Source of the DNA: Candidatus Woesearchaeota archaeon
GTDB taxonomy: Archaea; Nanobdellota; Nanobdellia; Woesearchaeales; 21-14-0-10-32-9
Direction of reading: 5' to 3'
Length of the DNA: 15,722 bases
Assembly (NCBI GenBank): GCA_003560545.1
Contig: PWLK01000051.1
Span: 1 to 15,722, forward strand
Translations under genes and position numbers: made by a program
Notes under the pieces: generated by a model
What the model was told of the DNA's origin: nothing
Databases searched by the model: none
Seen by the model: only the letters and a program-made list of their open reading frames with translations
Shown here: in pieces, positions 1-5,659 of the stretch
Layout: every line of letters starts with the position of its first letter
Position numbering within the stretch: the first letter of the stretch is position 1

Positions 1-1
1 A

Positions 2-940
2 CAACTCGGAAAGCATATGAATATACGTACGACGAGTGTTTACGGCGGAGTAAGCCTTGACAACCAAGTACATGAGATAAAGAAAAGCCAGGTCGTAATT
101 GGAACTCCTGGCAGGGTATTAGATCATTTAAACAGGCAAACACTGAATCTTAAAGGAATAAAATTCTTTGTCCTAGACGAAGTAGACAGGATGGCAGACA
201 TGGGATTTATCGAGGATGTTGAAAGGATCTTAAGCGCGACCAACAGGGAAAAACAAACACTTCTTTTCAGCGCAACCCTAACACCAGAAGTACTGGACTT
301 GGTAGAAAACCACCTGAAAAAACCAATAACAATAAAGACAGATTCATACGTAGAAAAACAATACCTGAAACAAGTCTACTATGACATTATGCCTAAAGAC
401 AAATTCTCCTTGCTCGTACACCTTCTAAAAAGAGATGTTGAAGGGCTAAAACTCATATTCTGCGCTACACGCCGAGAAGTAGACATCCTAACAACTAACC
501 TTAAACGCCAAGGAATAAAAGTAATGGCAATCCACGGAGGCTTAACGCAGCCACGCCGCTTAAAGGCGTTGGAACAACTAAGAGATGAAAAAATAAACGT
601 CTTGGTTGCAACAGATGTCGCGGCACGCGGACTAGACATAAAGAATGTTGTCACAGTATACAATTACGATGTCCCAAAAACATCACAGGACTACATACAC
701 AGAATAGGAAGAACGGCTCGTGCAAGCCAAAGCGGGAAAGCAATAACACTGCTAACACATCACGACCACGAAAACTTCTCAAGGGTCTTGCAGGACAGCA
801 GCCTGGAAATAACAAGCGAGCAAAAACCAAACTTTGAAAGAATCGCATTCCAAAGACAAACACAACAAAGACGACAACCTGGAAAAGGATTCCCACAGAG
901 AAGAGGCCCGCCACGAAGGGGAAGGGATAGGCGTTCTTGA
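2..940 (+). CDS. DEAD-box ATP-dependent RNA helicase (5' end outside window)
   Basis: This is an RNA helicase of superfamily 2 that unwinds RNA duplexes with ATP, probably in ribosome assembly or RNA turnover in the cytoplasm. The open frame runs in from the window edge, so the Q-motif and Walker A are missing here. The ATG at 17 is internal, because it falls just before the conserved YGG segment. Counting from that ATG, motif Ib TPGR is at residues 30-33, motif II is DEVD at 54-57 (a DEAD variant), motif III SAT at 85-87, motif V ATDVAARGLD near 198-207 and motif VI HRIGRTAR at 228-235. The last 30 residues are a basic tail rich in R, G, P and Q, typical of an extra RNA-binding tail. The family call is certain; the substrate is not. 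Confidence 0.95.
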   Translation, partial: QLGKHMNIRTTSVYGGVSLDNQVHEIKKSQVVIGTPGRVLDHLNRQTLNLKGIKFFVLDEVDRMADMGFIEDVERILSATNREKQTLLFSATLTPEVLDLVENHLKKPITIKTDSYVEKQYLKQVYYDIMPKDKFSLLVHLLKRDVEGLKLIFCATRREVDILTTNLKRQGIKVMAIHGGLTQPRRLKALEQLRDEKINVLVATDVAARGLDIKNVVTVYNYDVPKTSQDYIHRIGRTARASQSGKAITLLTHHDHENFSRVLQDSSLEITSEQKPNFERIAFQRQTQQRRQPGKGFPQRRGPPRRGRDRRS

Positions 941-976
941 AAAAACTTTAAATAAACGAAAGCTTAAAGCATGTAT

Positions 977-1729
977 ATGAATGCCGTACAAGTTCTCGGA
1001 GCACTACTAATCCTTTACTTACTATACGGGTTCTTATTATATTTCATCCAAAGCAGCATGATATACCACCCTGATAAAACGCCGTTTGAAGAATGCGCTG
1101 CTGGAGAAATACAGACGCATGGAAAAGCAAGATTTTACCTGGCTGGAAACCCTGACTCTGAAAAACAAATAATAATCTATCACGGGAATGCTGGCAGGGC
1201 ATGCGACAGGATGACTTTAATAGAAAGAATAAACCCTGAATACGCGTATATAATCGTAGAATACCCTGGATACGGAGAAGAAGAAAATCCTTCAAAACAA
1301 AGAATCCTAGAGAGTGTAAAAGATGTAAGAGAATACGCAGAACAACAAGACAAAGAAACATATCTGCTCGGAATAAGCCTCGGCTCAAGCGTAGCAGCAC
1401 ACCACGCATCTCTAAATGAACCCGAAGGCCTTATAATGATAGCGCCATTCTACTCAGCTGCAAGCATAGCGCGCAGGACGTTCTTCATGTACCCGGTAAG
1501 CCTAATACTAAGAGAAAACTACGAAACAAACAAGTACCTGGCAGGCTATGAAGGGAAAGTATTGATATTGCATGGCGAGATTGACCGCACGATACCATTA
1601 AGCGAAAGCGAAAAACTACACGCAGAAATAGAAAATTCTGAGAGACACATAATAAGCAATGCGCACCACAACAACATGTTCCAACAAAGAGAAATAATAA
1701 CAAAAATAAACGAATTCATCCAGAATTAA
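977..1729 (+). CDS. Membrane-anchored alpha/beta hydrolase (BEM46/ABHD13-like)
   Basis: A serine hydrolase of the alpha/beta fold; the substrate is unknown. A hydrophobic segment at residues about 4-25 should anchor it in the membrane. The oxyanion-hole motif HGN is near residue 69. The nucleophile elbow is GISLG with Ser near 134, the acid is the Asp of HGEIDRTIP (near 203), and the base is one of the two His in NAHHNN (near 230). The layout matches the BEM46/ABHD13-like branch, whose role in archaea is not established. An in-frame ATG at 971 would add two residues. I prefer 977 because the TATA-like CTTTAAATAA (946-955) is centred 26 nt from it, the spacing seen for other leaderless genes here. 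The gene ends 3 nt from the 3' end of the convergent tRNA-Gln. Confidence 0.88.
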   Translation: MNAVQVLGALLILYLLYGFLLYFIQSSMIYHPDKTPFEECAAGEIQTHGKARFYLAGNPDSEKQIIIYHGNAGRACDRMTLIERINPEYAYIIVEYPGYGEEENPSKQRILESVKDVREYAEQQDKETYLLGISLGSSVAAHHASLNEPEGLIMIAPFYSAASIARRTFFMYPVSLILRENYETNKYLAGYEGKVLILHGEIDRTIPLSESEKLHAEIENSERHIISNAHHNNMFQQREIITKINEFIQN

Positions 1730-1732
1730 AAG

Positions 1733-1877
1733 TAGCCCCGCCCGGATTTGAACCGAGGTCCACGGATTTCTTCAATTGGAACGCGTGTGCTTGAGCAAAG
1801 CGAAACACACTTTGCGTGTCAACTGAGCGTAACCAGTTGCCAGAGTCCGCGATGATTGGCCGCTACACTACGGGGCT
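1733..1877 (-). tRNA. tRNA-Gln (anticodon CTG) with 72-nt intron
   Basis: On the minus strand the acceptor AGCCCCG (1877-1871) pairs perfectly with CGGGGCT (1740-1734), with discriminator A at 1733 and no encoded CCA. The D-stem is GTG/CAT (10-12 with 23-25). The anticodon stem GCGGA/TCCGT closes with one G-U pair. The anticodon loop reads CT-CTG-G plus A38. The T-arm is CTCGG-TTCAAAT-CCGGG. Removing 1768-1839 leaves a standard 73-nt tRNA. A1-U72 is the known signature of archaeal tRNA-Gln handled by GluRS plus the GatDE amidotransferase. I see no AT-rich box 25-30 nt upstream of the 5' end; that position is occupied by a GC-rich hairpin. A promoter further upstream is likely. Confidence 0.92.
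1768..1839 (-). other. tRNA-Gln intron at position 37/38
   Basis: The intron interrupts the anticodon loop between G37 (1840) and A38 (1767), the canonical archaeal position. The boundary can be drawn as a bulge-helix-bulge: 5' bulge GG^C, 3' bulge AA^A (both cut after the second base) and an intron stem AACTGG/CCAATT with one C-A mismatch. The central helix CTCT/GAAG is weak, with a C-A mismatch and a G-U pair, so this is a relaxed motif. Inside are two further hairpins: CAACTG/CAGTTG (1834-1839 with 1820-1825) and GTGTGTTT/AAGCACAC (1803-1810 with 1785-1792). The first overlaps the proposed intron stem, so the two folds exclude each other. The exon structure is clear; the splice-site fold is inferred. 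Confidence 0.82.
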
Positions 1878-2080
1878 GTGCGTTTTCCGCCGCACCCACG
1901 GAAGTGGGTCTCACTGATGCTCGAGCCCACGGATTTGCGCTGCGAGCATTGCGAGTAGTGACCTTTGATAAAACTTTTGAAAAAGTTTTGCCTTGGTACA
2001 CTACGGCGCTGTTCCTCCTGGAAAAAATGGTTTTTCTTTTAAAGGTTTCCTTTAAAACGAGCACTGGACAAGTCCACGGG
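1878..2080 (-). ncRNA. Hairpin-saturated noncoding segment with tRNA-like pieces, possible structured RNA
   Basis: No convincing protein gene lies here. Seven perfect or near-perfect inverted repeats follow one another (plus-strand positions): GTGCG/CGCAC (1878-1895); ACCCAC-GGAA-GTGGGT (1894-1909); ATGCTCG/CGAGCAT (1917-1949); GTAGTGACC/GGTaCACTAC (1955-2004) enclosing AAAACTTTT/AAAAGTTTT (1970-1989); GAAAAA/TTTTTC (2021-2036); TTTTAAAGG/CCTTTAAAA (2037-2057); TGGACAAGTCCA (2065-2076). Read on the minus strand, CGCCGTA (2008-2002) can also pair with TGCGGCG (1894-1888), enclosing three hairpins in a cloverleaf-like layout. The T-loop consensus and a readable anticodon are absent, so it is not a normal tRNA. 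A TATA-like CTTTAAAAG (2044-2036, minus) would start a transcript near 2012. It is probably co-transcribed with tRNA-Gln; function unknown. Confidence 0.5.
1922..2012 (-). repeat. Partial copy of tRNA-Gln (two blocks)
   Basis: Block 1, ACAGCGCCGTAGTGTA (2012-1997, minus), differs at one of 16 positions from the tRNA-Gln leader/acceptor/D-arm sequence at 1879-1864. Block 2, AAATCCGTGGGCTCG (1936-1922), matches the 3' anticodon-stem, variable and T-stem start of the tRNA (1769-1754) apart from one substitution and one gap. The blocks are in the same order and orientation as in the tRNA, but 60 nt apart rather than 94. A third short piece, CCGTGGAC (2079-2072), matches the variable region again. 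The simplest reading is a tandem tRNA duplication that has diverged, with the D-arm replaced by a long hairpin. Confidence 0.55.
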
Positions 2081-2085
2081 AAGAG

Positions 2086-2095
2086 TATATAAATA
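2086..2095 (+). promoter_or_regulatory. TATA box for the gene at 2117
   Basis: TATATAAATA is centred 27 nt before the ATG at 2117, so transcription should begin at or next to the start codon (leaderless mRNA). This decides against the upstream TTG at 2105. Confidence 0.75.
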
Positions 2096-2116
2096 GGTTT
2101 TTCTTTGCTTTTATTT

Positions 2117-2482
2117 ATGGTAAAGCTGGTTATTAACAAAGCGTTTTTTGGGAAGAATAATTGTTTGAAAGCGACGCTGAATGACTCTGGGGATTTCTAT
2201 TTTCACTTCGGAATCCTTTCGGGGGAGAAATGGGCTTGGAAGAAGGTTAAGATGAATGATGATGAACTTGGAAGCATCATCTTGGTTTTGGAAGGGAAGA
2301 AGGATAGTGTTAGTTTCATACACGATTTTAAGGGGGAGAAAACCCAGTTATGGGTTAATCGCAAGGAGCCTTATATGTTCTTAAAGGTTAAGGAGGTTAG
2401 CAAGAGCCTTGGGGAGGGCGAGCAAGCTGTTTTAAAGGAATTGTTGAGGTATTCTGCGCTCAGGATGAATATGAACCTTTAA
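2117..2482 (+). CDS. Uncharacterised 121-aa protein, possible nucleic-acid-binding beta fold
   Basis: I do not recognise a named family with confidence. The protein is soluble, with no signal peptide or membrane segment. Residues 10-80 alternate short beta-like stretches (FYFHFGIL, IILVLEGK, VSFIHDF, TQLWVNR), and the C-terminal third is helical. The pattern GSIILVLEGK...SFIHDF...LWV loosely recalls the Whirly/PC4-like single-strand nucleic-acid-binding fold; that is a guess from texture only. The start at 2117 is set by the TATA box 27 nt upstream. The next gene, ogg2, begins 34 nt downstream with its own TATA-like ATTATTTAAAAC, so the two need not be one operon. The gene is G-rich on the sense strand, unlike the preceding genes. 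Confidence 0.75.
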   Translation: MVKLVINKAFFGKNNCLKATLNDSGDFYFHFGILSGEKWAWKKVKMNDDELGSIILVLEGKKDSVSFIHDFKGEKTQLWVNRKEPYMFLKVKEVSKSLGEGEQAVLKELLRYSALRMNMNL

Positions 2483-2516
2483 TTATTTAAAACAGGGCTT
2501 TCTTCCTTTTCTTATC

Positions 2517-3137
2517 ATGAAAGAGTTTGTTCTTCATTACGAGAAAGTAAAGCCTGTTGCTGAGCGTAAGCTTTCAGAGTTCTCTAAGCATAAGGATTCA
2601 GAACACGAAGCGTTATTTGAAGAGATGGCTTTCTGTGTTTTTGCAGCTAACAGCTCTGCAAAGATGGGCTTGAAAGCGGTGGAGTTGCTAAAGCCAGTAT
2701 TACACGAAGGAAGTTTAGATGATTATAGGAAGGCAGTGTGGTGCAAGGTAAGGTTTTACAACAAGAGATCTGAGTACTTGCATTATAACAGGGAAAAGAT
2801 AAGAGTGCTAGGTGGAGATTTAAGAGATTTAATGAACGACGTGGGTACTCATGAGCTTAGAAAGCTTATTGTTAAGGAATTCAAAGGCTTTGGTTTCAAA
2901 GAAGCAAGCCACTTCTTAAGGAACATCGGTCATAAAGGATTATGTATTATAGATAAGCATGTTTTGAACGTGATGAAAGAACTAGGAGTCCTGAAAAACA
3001 ACAAGCCACCAAGAAATGAGAAGGAATACTTAGAAATTGAGAGAAAGATAAAGAGGTTCGCAGAAAAAAACAACTTTGATGTCGATGTTCTTGACTTAGC
3101 TGTATGGAGTTATAAAACAGGCGAGATAATAAAATAA
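2517..3137 (+). CDS. 8-oxoguanine DNA glycosylase/AP lyase, archaeal Ogg2 type
   Basis: A base-excision-repair enzyme that removes 8-oxoguanine and nicks the abasic site. The 206-aa length and the motif order fit the Ogg2 family typified by the Methanocaldococcus enzyme. The N-terminal helical part has EEMAFCVFAANSSAKMG (residues 35-51) and RFYNKRSEY (79-87). The helix-hairpin-helix follows as FKGFGFKEASHFLRNIG (122-138), with the catalytic Lys at 128. The catalytic Asp is at 146 in IDKHVL. The C-terminus ends LDLAVWSYKTGEIIK, the usual Ogg2 ending. The TATA-like ATTATTTAAAAC is centred about 29 nt before the ATG, implying a leaderless transcript. It converges with the endonuclease III gene, leaving only 4 nt between the two stop codons. 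Confidence 0.93.
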   Translation: MKEFVLHYEKVKPVAERKLSEFSKHKDSEHEALFEEMAFCVFAANSSAKMGLKAVELLKPVLHEGSLDDYRKAVWCKVRFYNKRSEYLHYNREKIRVLGGDLRDLMNDVGTHELRKLIVKEFKGFGFKEASHFLRNIGHKGLCIIDKHVLNVMKELGVLKNNKPPRNEKEYLEIERKIKRFAEKNNFDVDVLDLAVWSYKTGEIIK

Positions 3138-3141
3138 TATG

Positions 3142-3768
3142 TTATCTGTGATTTATTTTTTCTAATAGTTTTTCTTTGTCTTTGCCTGGTACTTCCTTGC
3201 CCCATAATACGAAGACACGGTTGATTTTATTCCAGTATTTCTTAGGAGCAATTTTCATTAACTCTCTTTCTGTTTCTTCAGGAGTCTTTGTTTTTACGAA
3301 GCCTAACAAATTAGAAATCCGATGTACGTGGGTGTCCACGCAAATTGCTTGTTCACCGTGGACTTCTGAAAGGATTAGGTTAGCTGTCTTTCTGCCAACG
3401 CCTGGAATTGCAAGGAGCTCGTCTATTGTACTCGGTGTTTTTCCGTTGTGATGTTTTAGCAAGTGATTTGCTGCCAGTACTATGTTCTTGGCTTTCGTGT
3501 TATTATAGTTTATGCTGTTAATCACTTTTTTGATTTGTGCAGGTGTTGCTCTTGCTATTGATTCTAGTGTAGGATGTTTTTTGAAGAGTTTCTCTGCTAT
3601 TGGGATCGTGGTTTCATCACGGCTTTGTGCGCTCATAATCGTTGCGATAAGTGTTTGCCAGTCGTGTTTCCATTCTTCTGCAGCCAACCTTTTCCTGCTC
3701 TTAGAGTAATGCTTTTCTGCTGCCTTAAAGATATTAATGAATTGTTCTTTCTTTTCTTGTTCTTTCAT
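3142..3768 (-). CDS. nth: Endonuclease III (DNA glycosylase/AP lyase) without Fe-S cluster
   Basis: A bifunctional DNA glycosylase/AP lyase of the HhH-GPD superfamily that acts on oxidised pyrimidines. Key elements are AQSRD at residues 47-51, the helix-hairpin-helix LLAIPGVGRKTANLIL (118-133) with the catalytic Lys at 127, and the catalytic Asp at 145 in VDTHVHRISN. Canonical Nth proteins end with a C-x6-C-x2-C-x5-C motif for a [4Fe-4S] cluster. This protein instead ends VLWGKEVPGKDKEKLLEKINHR, and its only Cys is at 143, so the cluster must be absent. The ATG at 3768 lies about 26 nt from TATA-like TTTTAAATAAT (minus, 3788-3800), so the message is probably leaderless. The same AT-rich box may also serve the divergent alaX gene. 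Confidence 0.94.
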   Translation of the reverse strand: MKEQEKKEQFINIFKAAEKHYSKSRKRLAAEEWKHDWQTLIATIMSAQSRDETTIPIAEKLFKKHPTLESIARATPAQIKKVINSINYNNTKAKNIVLAANHLLKHHNGKTPSTIDELLAIPGVGRKTANLILSEVHGEQAICVDTHVHRISNLLGFVKTKTPEETERELMKIAPKKYWNKINRVFVLWGKEVPGKDKEKLLEKINHR

Positions 3769-3787
3769 GTGGTTTTGTTTATGGTTA

Positions 3788-3800
3788 ATTATTTAAAACA
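3788..3800. promoter_or_regulatory. Shared TATA box between nth and alaX
   Basis: ATTATTTAAAACA is nearly self-complementary. On the minus strand it is centred 26 nt from the nth start. On the plus strand it predicts an RNA start near 3820, giving alaX a leader of about 28 nt that includes its Shine-Dalgarno site at 3835-3841. No other good TATA box is visible for alaX. Confidence 0.55.
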
Positions 3801-3847
3801 TTTGTTGTTACAGCTTTGAATTATTTTGGTTTTAGGGGGTGTTAATT

Positions 3848-4555
3848 GTGAGTGAAGCTTTGTACATGGATGATTCTTACCTGAAAGAGTTTGAGGCGAA
3901 AGTGGTTAGTGTTAAGGATGATAAGTACGTGGTGTTGGATAGGACTGCGTTTTACCCTAAAGGAGGGGGTTTGCCTTGGGATACTGGGAAGCTTGTAAGG
4001 GATAGCGAATCTTTTAATGTTGTTTTTGTGGGGAAGTTTGACGGAGCGATTAGCCACGAAGTGGATAGGCCTGGCTTGAAAGAGGGTGATGTGGTTAAGG
4101 GCTTTATTGACTGGGATAACAGGTATAATGTTATCAGGTATCATACTGCTGCGCATATTGTTAGTTCTGTCTTGCATCGTGAGGCGGGTGCGAGGATTAC
4201 GGGTAACCAGGTTTCTCCGGATAAGCTAAGAGTGGATTTTGACTTGGAAAGGTTTGATAAGGAGGAATTAGAGAGGTACGTTCAGGTTGCGAATGATGAG
4301 ATAAGGAAGGGGGTTGATGTTAAGTCTTATTATTTGGATAGGGAGGAGGCGATGAAGATTCCTGGGATTGTGAAGTTGGCTGGTGCTCTTCCTCCTAGCG
4401 TGGAAAAATTGAGGGTTGTTGAGATTGGCGAGGTGGATTTGCAGGCTGATGGCGGTCCTCATGTCCGTAATACGAGTGAGATTGGGGAGTTGGTGTTGGT
4501 TAAGGCTGAGAATAAAGGGAAGAATAATCGTAGGGCATACATAAAAATAAAATAA
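3848..4555 (+). CDS. alaX: AlaX-type alanyl-tRNA editing protein
   Basis: A free-standing homologue of the AlaRS editing and second-additional domains that hydrolyses mischarged Ser- or Gly-tRNA(Ala). The N-terminal barrel shows FYPKGGGLPWDTGKL (residues 36-50), where the usual GGGQP is GGGLP. The catalytic zinc site starts with HTAAH (His 99 and 103). The second half is QADGGPHVRNTSEIG, with Asp 201 where the classic CGGTH motif has Cys, and His 205. The start is a GTG at 3848 placed 6 nt after GGGGGTG (3835-3841). The in-frame GTG at 3839 overlaps that Shine-Dalgarno site and is unlikely. At about 235 aa it fits the medium-length AlaX class. The sense strand is unusually G- and T-rich. A tRNA-Ala with the G3:U70 pair that AlaX proteins read lies at 15359. 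Confidence 0.9.
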   Translation: MSEALYMDDSYLKEFEAKVVSVKDDKYVVLDRTAFYPKGGGLPWDTGKLVRDSESFNVVFVGKFDGAISHEVDRPGLKEGDVVKGFIDWDNRYNVIRYHTAAHIVSSVLHREAGARITGNQVSPDKLRVDFDLERFDKEELERYVQVANDEIRKGVDVKSYYLDREEAMKIPGIVKLAGALPPSVEKLRVVEIGEVDLQADGGPHVRNTSEIGELVLVKAENKGKNNRRAYIKIK

Positions 4556-4608
4556 ACAACTATTCTAGTATATATATTTGTATATTTATATAGTTTATTA
4601 TAGAAAAG

Positions 4609-4617
4609 TTTATAAAT
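4609..4617 (+). promoter_or_regulatory. TATA box for the coiled-coil gene
   Basis: TTTATAAAT is centred 26 nt before the ATG at 4639. It also touches the alternative GTG at 4618, which would therefore lie upstream of the RNA start. Confidence 0.7.
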
Positions 4618-4638
4618 GTGACGCGCGTAACAAAAACA

Positions 4639-5013
4639 ATGGATTACATCAGAGAAATGCAAAGAACAGGCACCCTGAACATAAAACCAAGTTCTCAAAT
4701 AGAAACAAACGAACAACCAGACATCATAAGAATAATAGAACAACAAAAAAACCACTTCGAACGCTTAAACGAAATAAACAAGAACAAGATATTCTCCCTG
4801 GAAAAAGAGGTAAACCAACTAAGAGAAGAACTAGAAAAAGCAACCAGCGTCCTAAACAAAATACAAGACAAAGAAACAGTAACAAGAACAAGGGAAGCAC
4901 TGCTGGAAAGAAAAGACAAACCCCCATCCGACAAGCCAATAGATAGGAACGGAGTCGCACCAAAAGACGTACAAATAGAAAAAATATTCAACTTCAGCAC
5001 CAGGAAATTCTAA
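4639..5013 (+). CDS. Uncharacterised coiled-coil protein, 124 aa
   Basis: I do not recognise the family. Residues about 25-85 form a strongly charged heptad-like helix (IIRIIEQQKNHFERL, then IFSLEKEVNQLREELEKA), predicted to be a coiled coil. This is followed by a basic, proline-containing, probably disordered stretch (about 85-112) and a short C-terminal segment, IEKIFNFSTRKF. There is no signal peptide or membrane helix. The ATG at 4639 is chosen because the TATA box is centred 26 nt upstream; the GTG at 4618 would overlap the promoter. The gene lies 48 nt before rpl10e, which has its own TATA box, so the proximity does not prove a ribosomal role. Coding sequence is very A-rich and G-poor, like the next two genes. 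Confidence 0.72.
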   Translation: MDYIREMQRTGTLNIKPSSQIETNEQPDIIRIIEQQKNHFERLNEINKNKIFSLEKEVNQLREELEKATSVLNKIQDKETVTRTREALLERKDKPPSDKPIDRNGVAPKDVQIEKIFNFSTRKF

Positions 5014-5032
5014 TAATATTAAAACAAAAAGC

Positions 5033-5040
5033 TTTTAAAC
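5033..5040 (+). promoter_or_regulatory. TATA box for rpl10e
   Basis: TTTTAAAC is centred about 26 nt before the ATG at 5062, which predicts a leaderless message. Confidence 0.6.
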
Positions 5041-5061
5041 AAAACCTTTTTTCTCGAGCCC

Positions 5062-5604
5062 ATGGCAAAACTAATGAGAGCAGTAGCATGGAGAAGACTG
5101 GAAAGGCCTTACACACGAAGATCCAAGTACAGGGAAAAATCTTATGTAAGAACAGTCCCAAACAACAGGATCGTCAGATACATAATGGGAAACCAGAAAA
5201 AAGAATACGCATACAGAGTACTCCTAAACTCAAAAGCAGACATACAAATAAGACATAACGCACTGGAATCAGCCAGACTTACAGCAAACAGACTGCTCGA
5301 AGCAAAAGCACCATCAGACTACCAGTTCAAACTAAGAGTCTACCCACACCACATACTAAGAAACAACCCATTAGCAGCAGGAGCAGGAGCAGACAGGATG
5401 AGCACAGGAATGAGCCATAGCTTCGGAAAACCAGTAGGAATAGCAGCCCAAGTAAGAAAAGGACAACCAGTCCTCGAAGTAAACGTGAACAAAGAAAGGC
5501 TGAAACTCGCAAAACAAGCGCTTGACAGGGCAAGAAAAAAAATGCCGTGCGGATTCTCAATAACAATAGAAGAAGTAAAGCCCAAAGCCCAAGCCGCAAA
5601 TTAA
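5062..5604 (+). CDS. rpl10e: 50S ribosomal protein L10e (uL16)
   Basis: The archaeal/eukaryotic L10e, equivalent to bacterial L16, sits in the large subunit near the central protuberance and contacts the A-site tRNA. Its 180-aa length is close to the family norm. Recognisable parts are the basic N-terminus MAKLMRAVAWRRLERPYTRR, the core segment around LRVYPHHILRNNPLAAGAGADRMSTGM (residues 91-117), whose A-G-A-D-R-M-S-T-G-M loop is the family signature reaching towards the peptidyl-transferase centre, and the segment GIAAQVRKGQPVLEV. The start is fixed by the family N-terminus and by the TATA box 26 nt upstream. Neighbours are not other ribosomal protein genes, so it stands alone here. Confidence 0.95.
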   Translation: MAKLMRAVAWRRLERPYTRRSKYREKSYVRTVPNNRIVRYIMGNQKKEYAYRVLLNSKADIQIRHNALESARLTANRLLEAKAPSDYQFKLRVYPHHILRNNPLAAGAGADRMSTGMSHSFGKPVGIAAQVRKGQPVLEVNVNKERLKLAKQALDRARKKMPCGFSITIEEVKPKAQAAN

Positions 5605-5659
5605 CCATTCTAAAATAGTTGCAAACCTATAAATAACCATATATAAATTAAAACACTGA

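Noticed and set aside
1888..2008. A second functional tRNA gene on the minus strand, with acceptor CGCCGTA/TGCGGCG and three hairpins
   Set aside because: There is no T-loop of the TTCRA type, the putative T-arm has a 4-nt loop, no anticodon can be placed, and the D-arm would be about 50 nt. It is kept only as a tRNA-like structured segment.
1878..2080. CRISPR array or other direct-repeat array
   Set aside because: The repeats are inverted, unequal in sequence and length, and have no constant repeat-spacer period.
2105..2116. TTG at 2105 as start of the unknown 121-aa protein
   Set aside because: The TATA box spacing places the RNA start at about 2117, downstream of this codon.
1819..2139. 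Open frames on both strands across the tRNA and hairpin region
   Set aside because: They run through the tRNA exons and palindromes, have low-complexity Arg/Ser/Ala-rich products and no start signals.
4618..4638. GTG at 4618 as start of the coiled-coil protein
   Set aside because: It overlaps the end of the TATA box; the ATG at 4639 is at the expected distance.
4578..4946. Alternative plus-strand frame over the coiled-coil gene
   Set aside because: Its product is a string of Lys, Arg, Asn and Thr from A-rich codons in the wrong frame, and it starts before the promoter.
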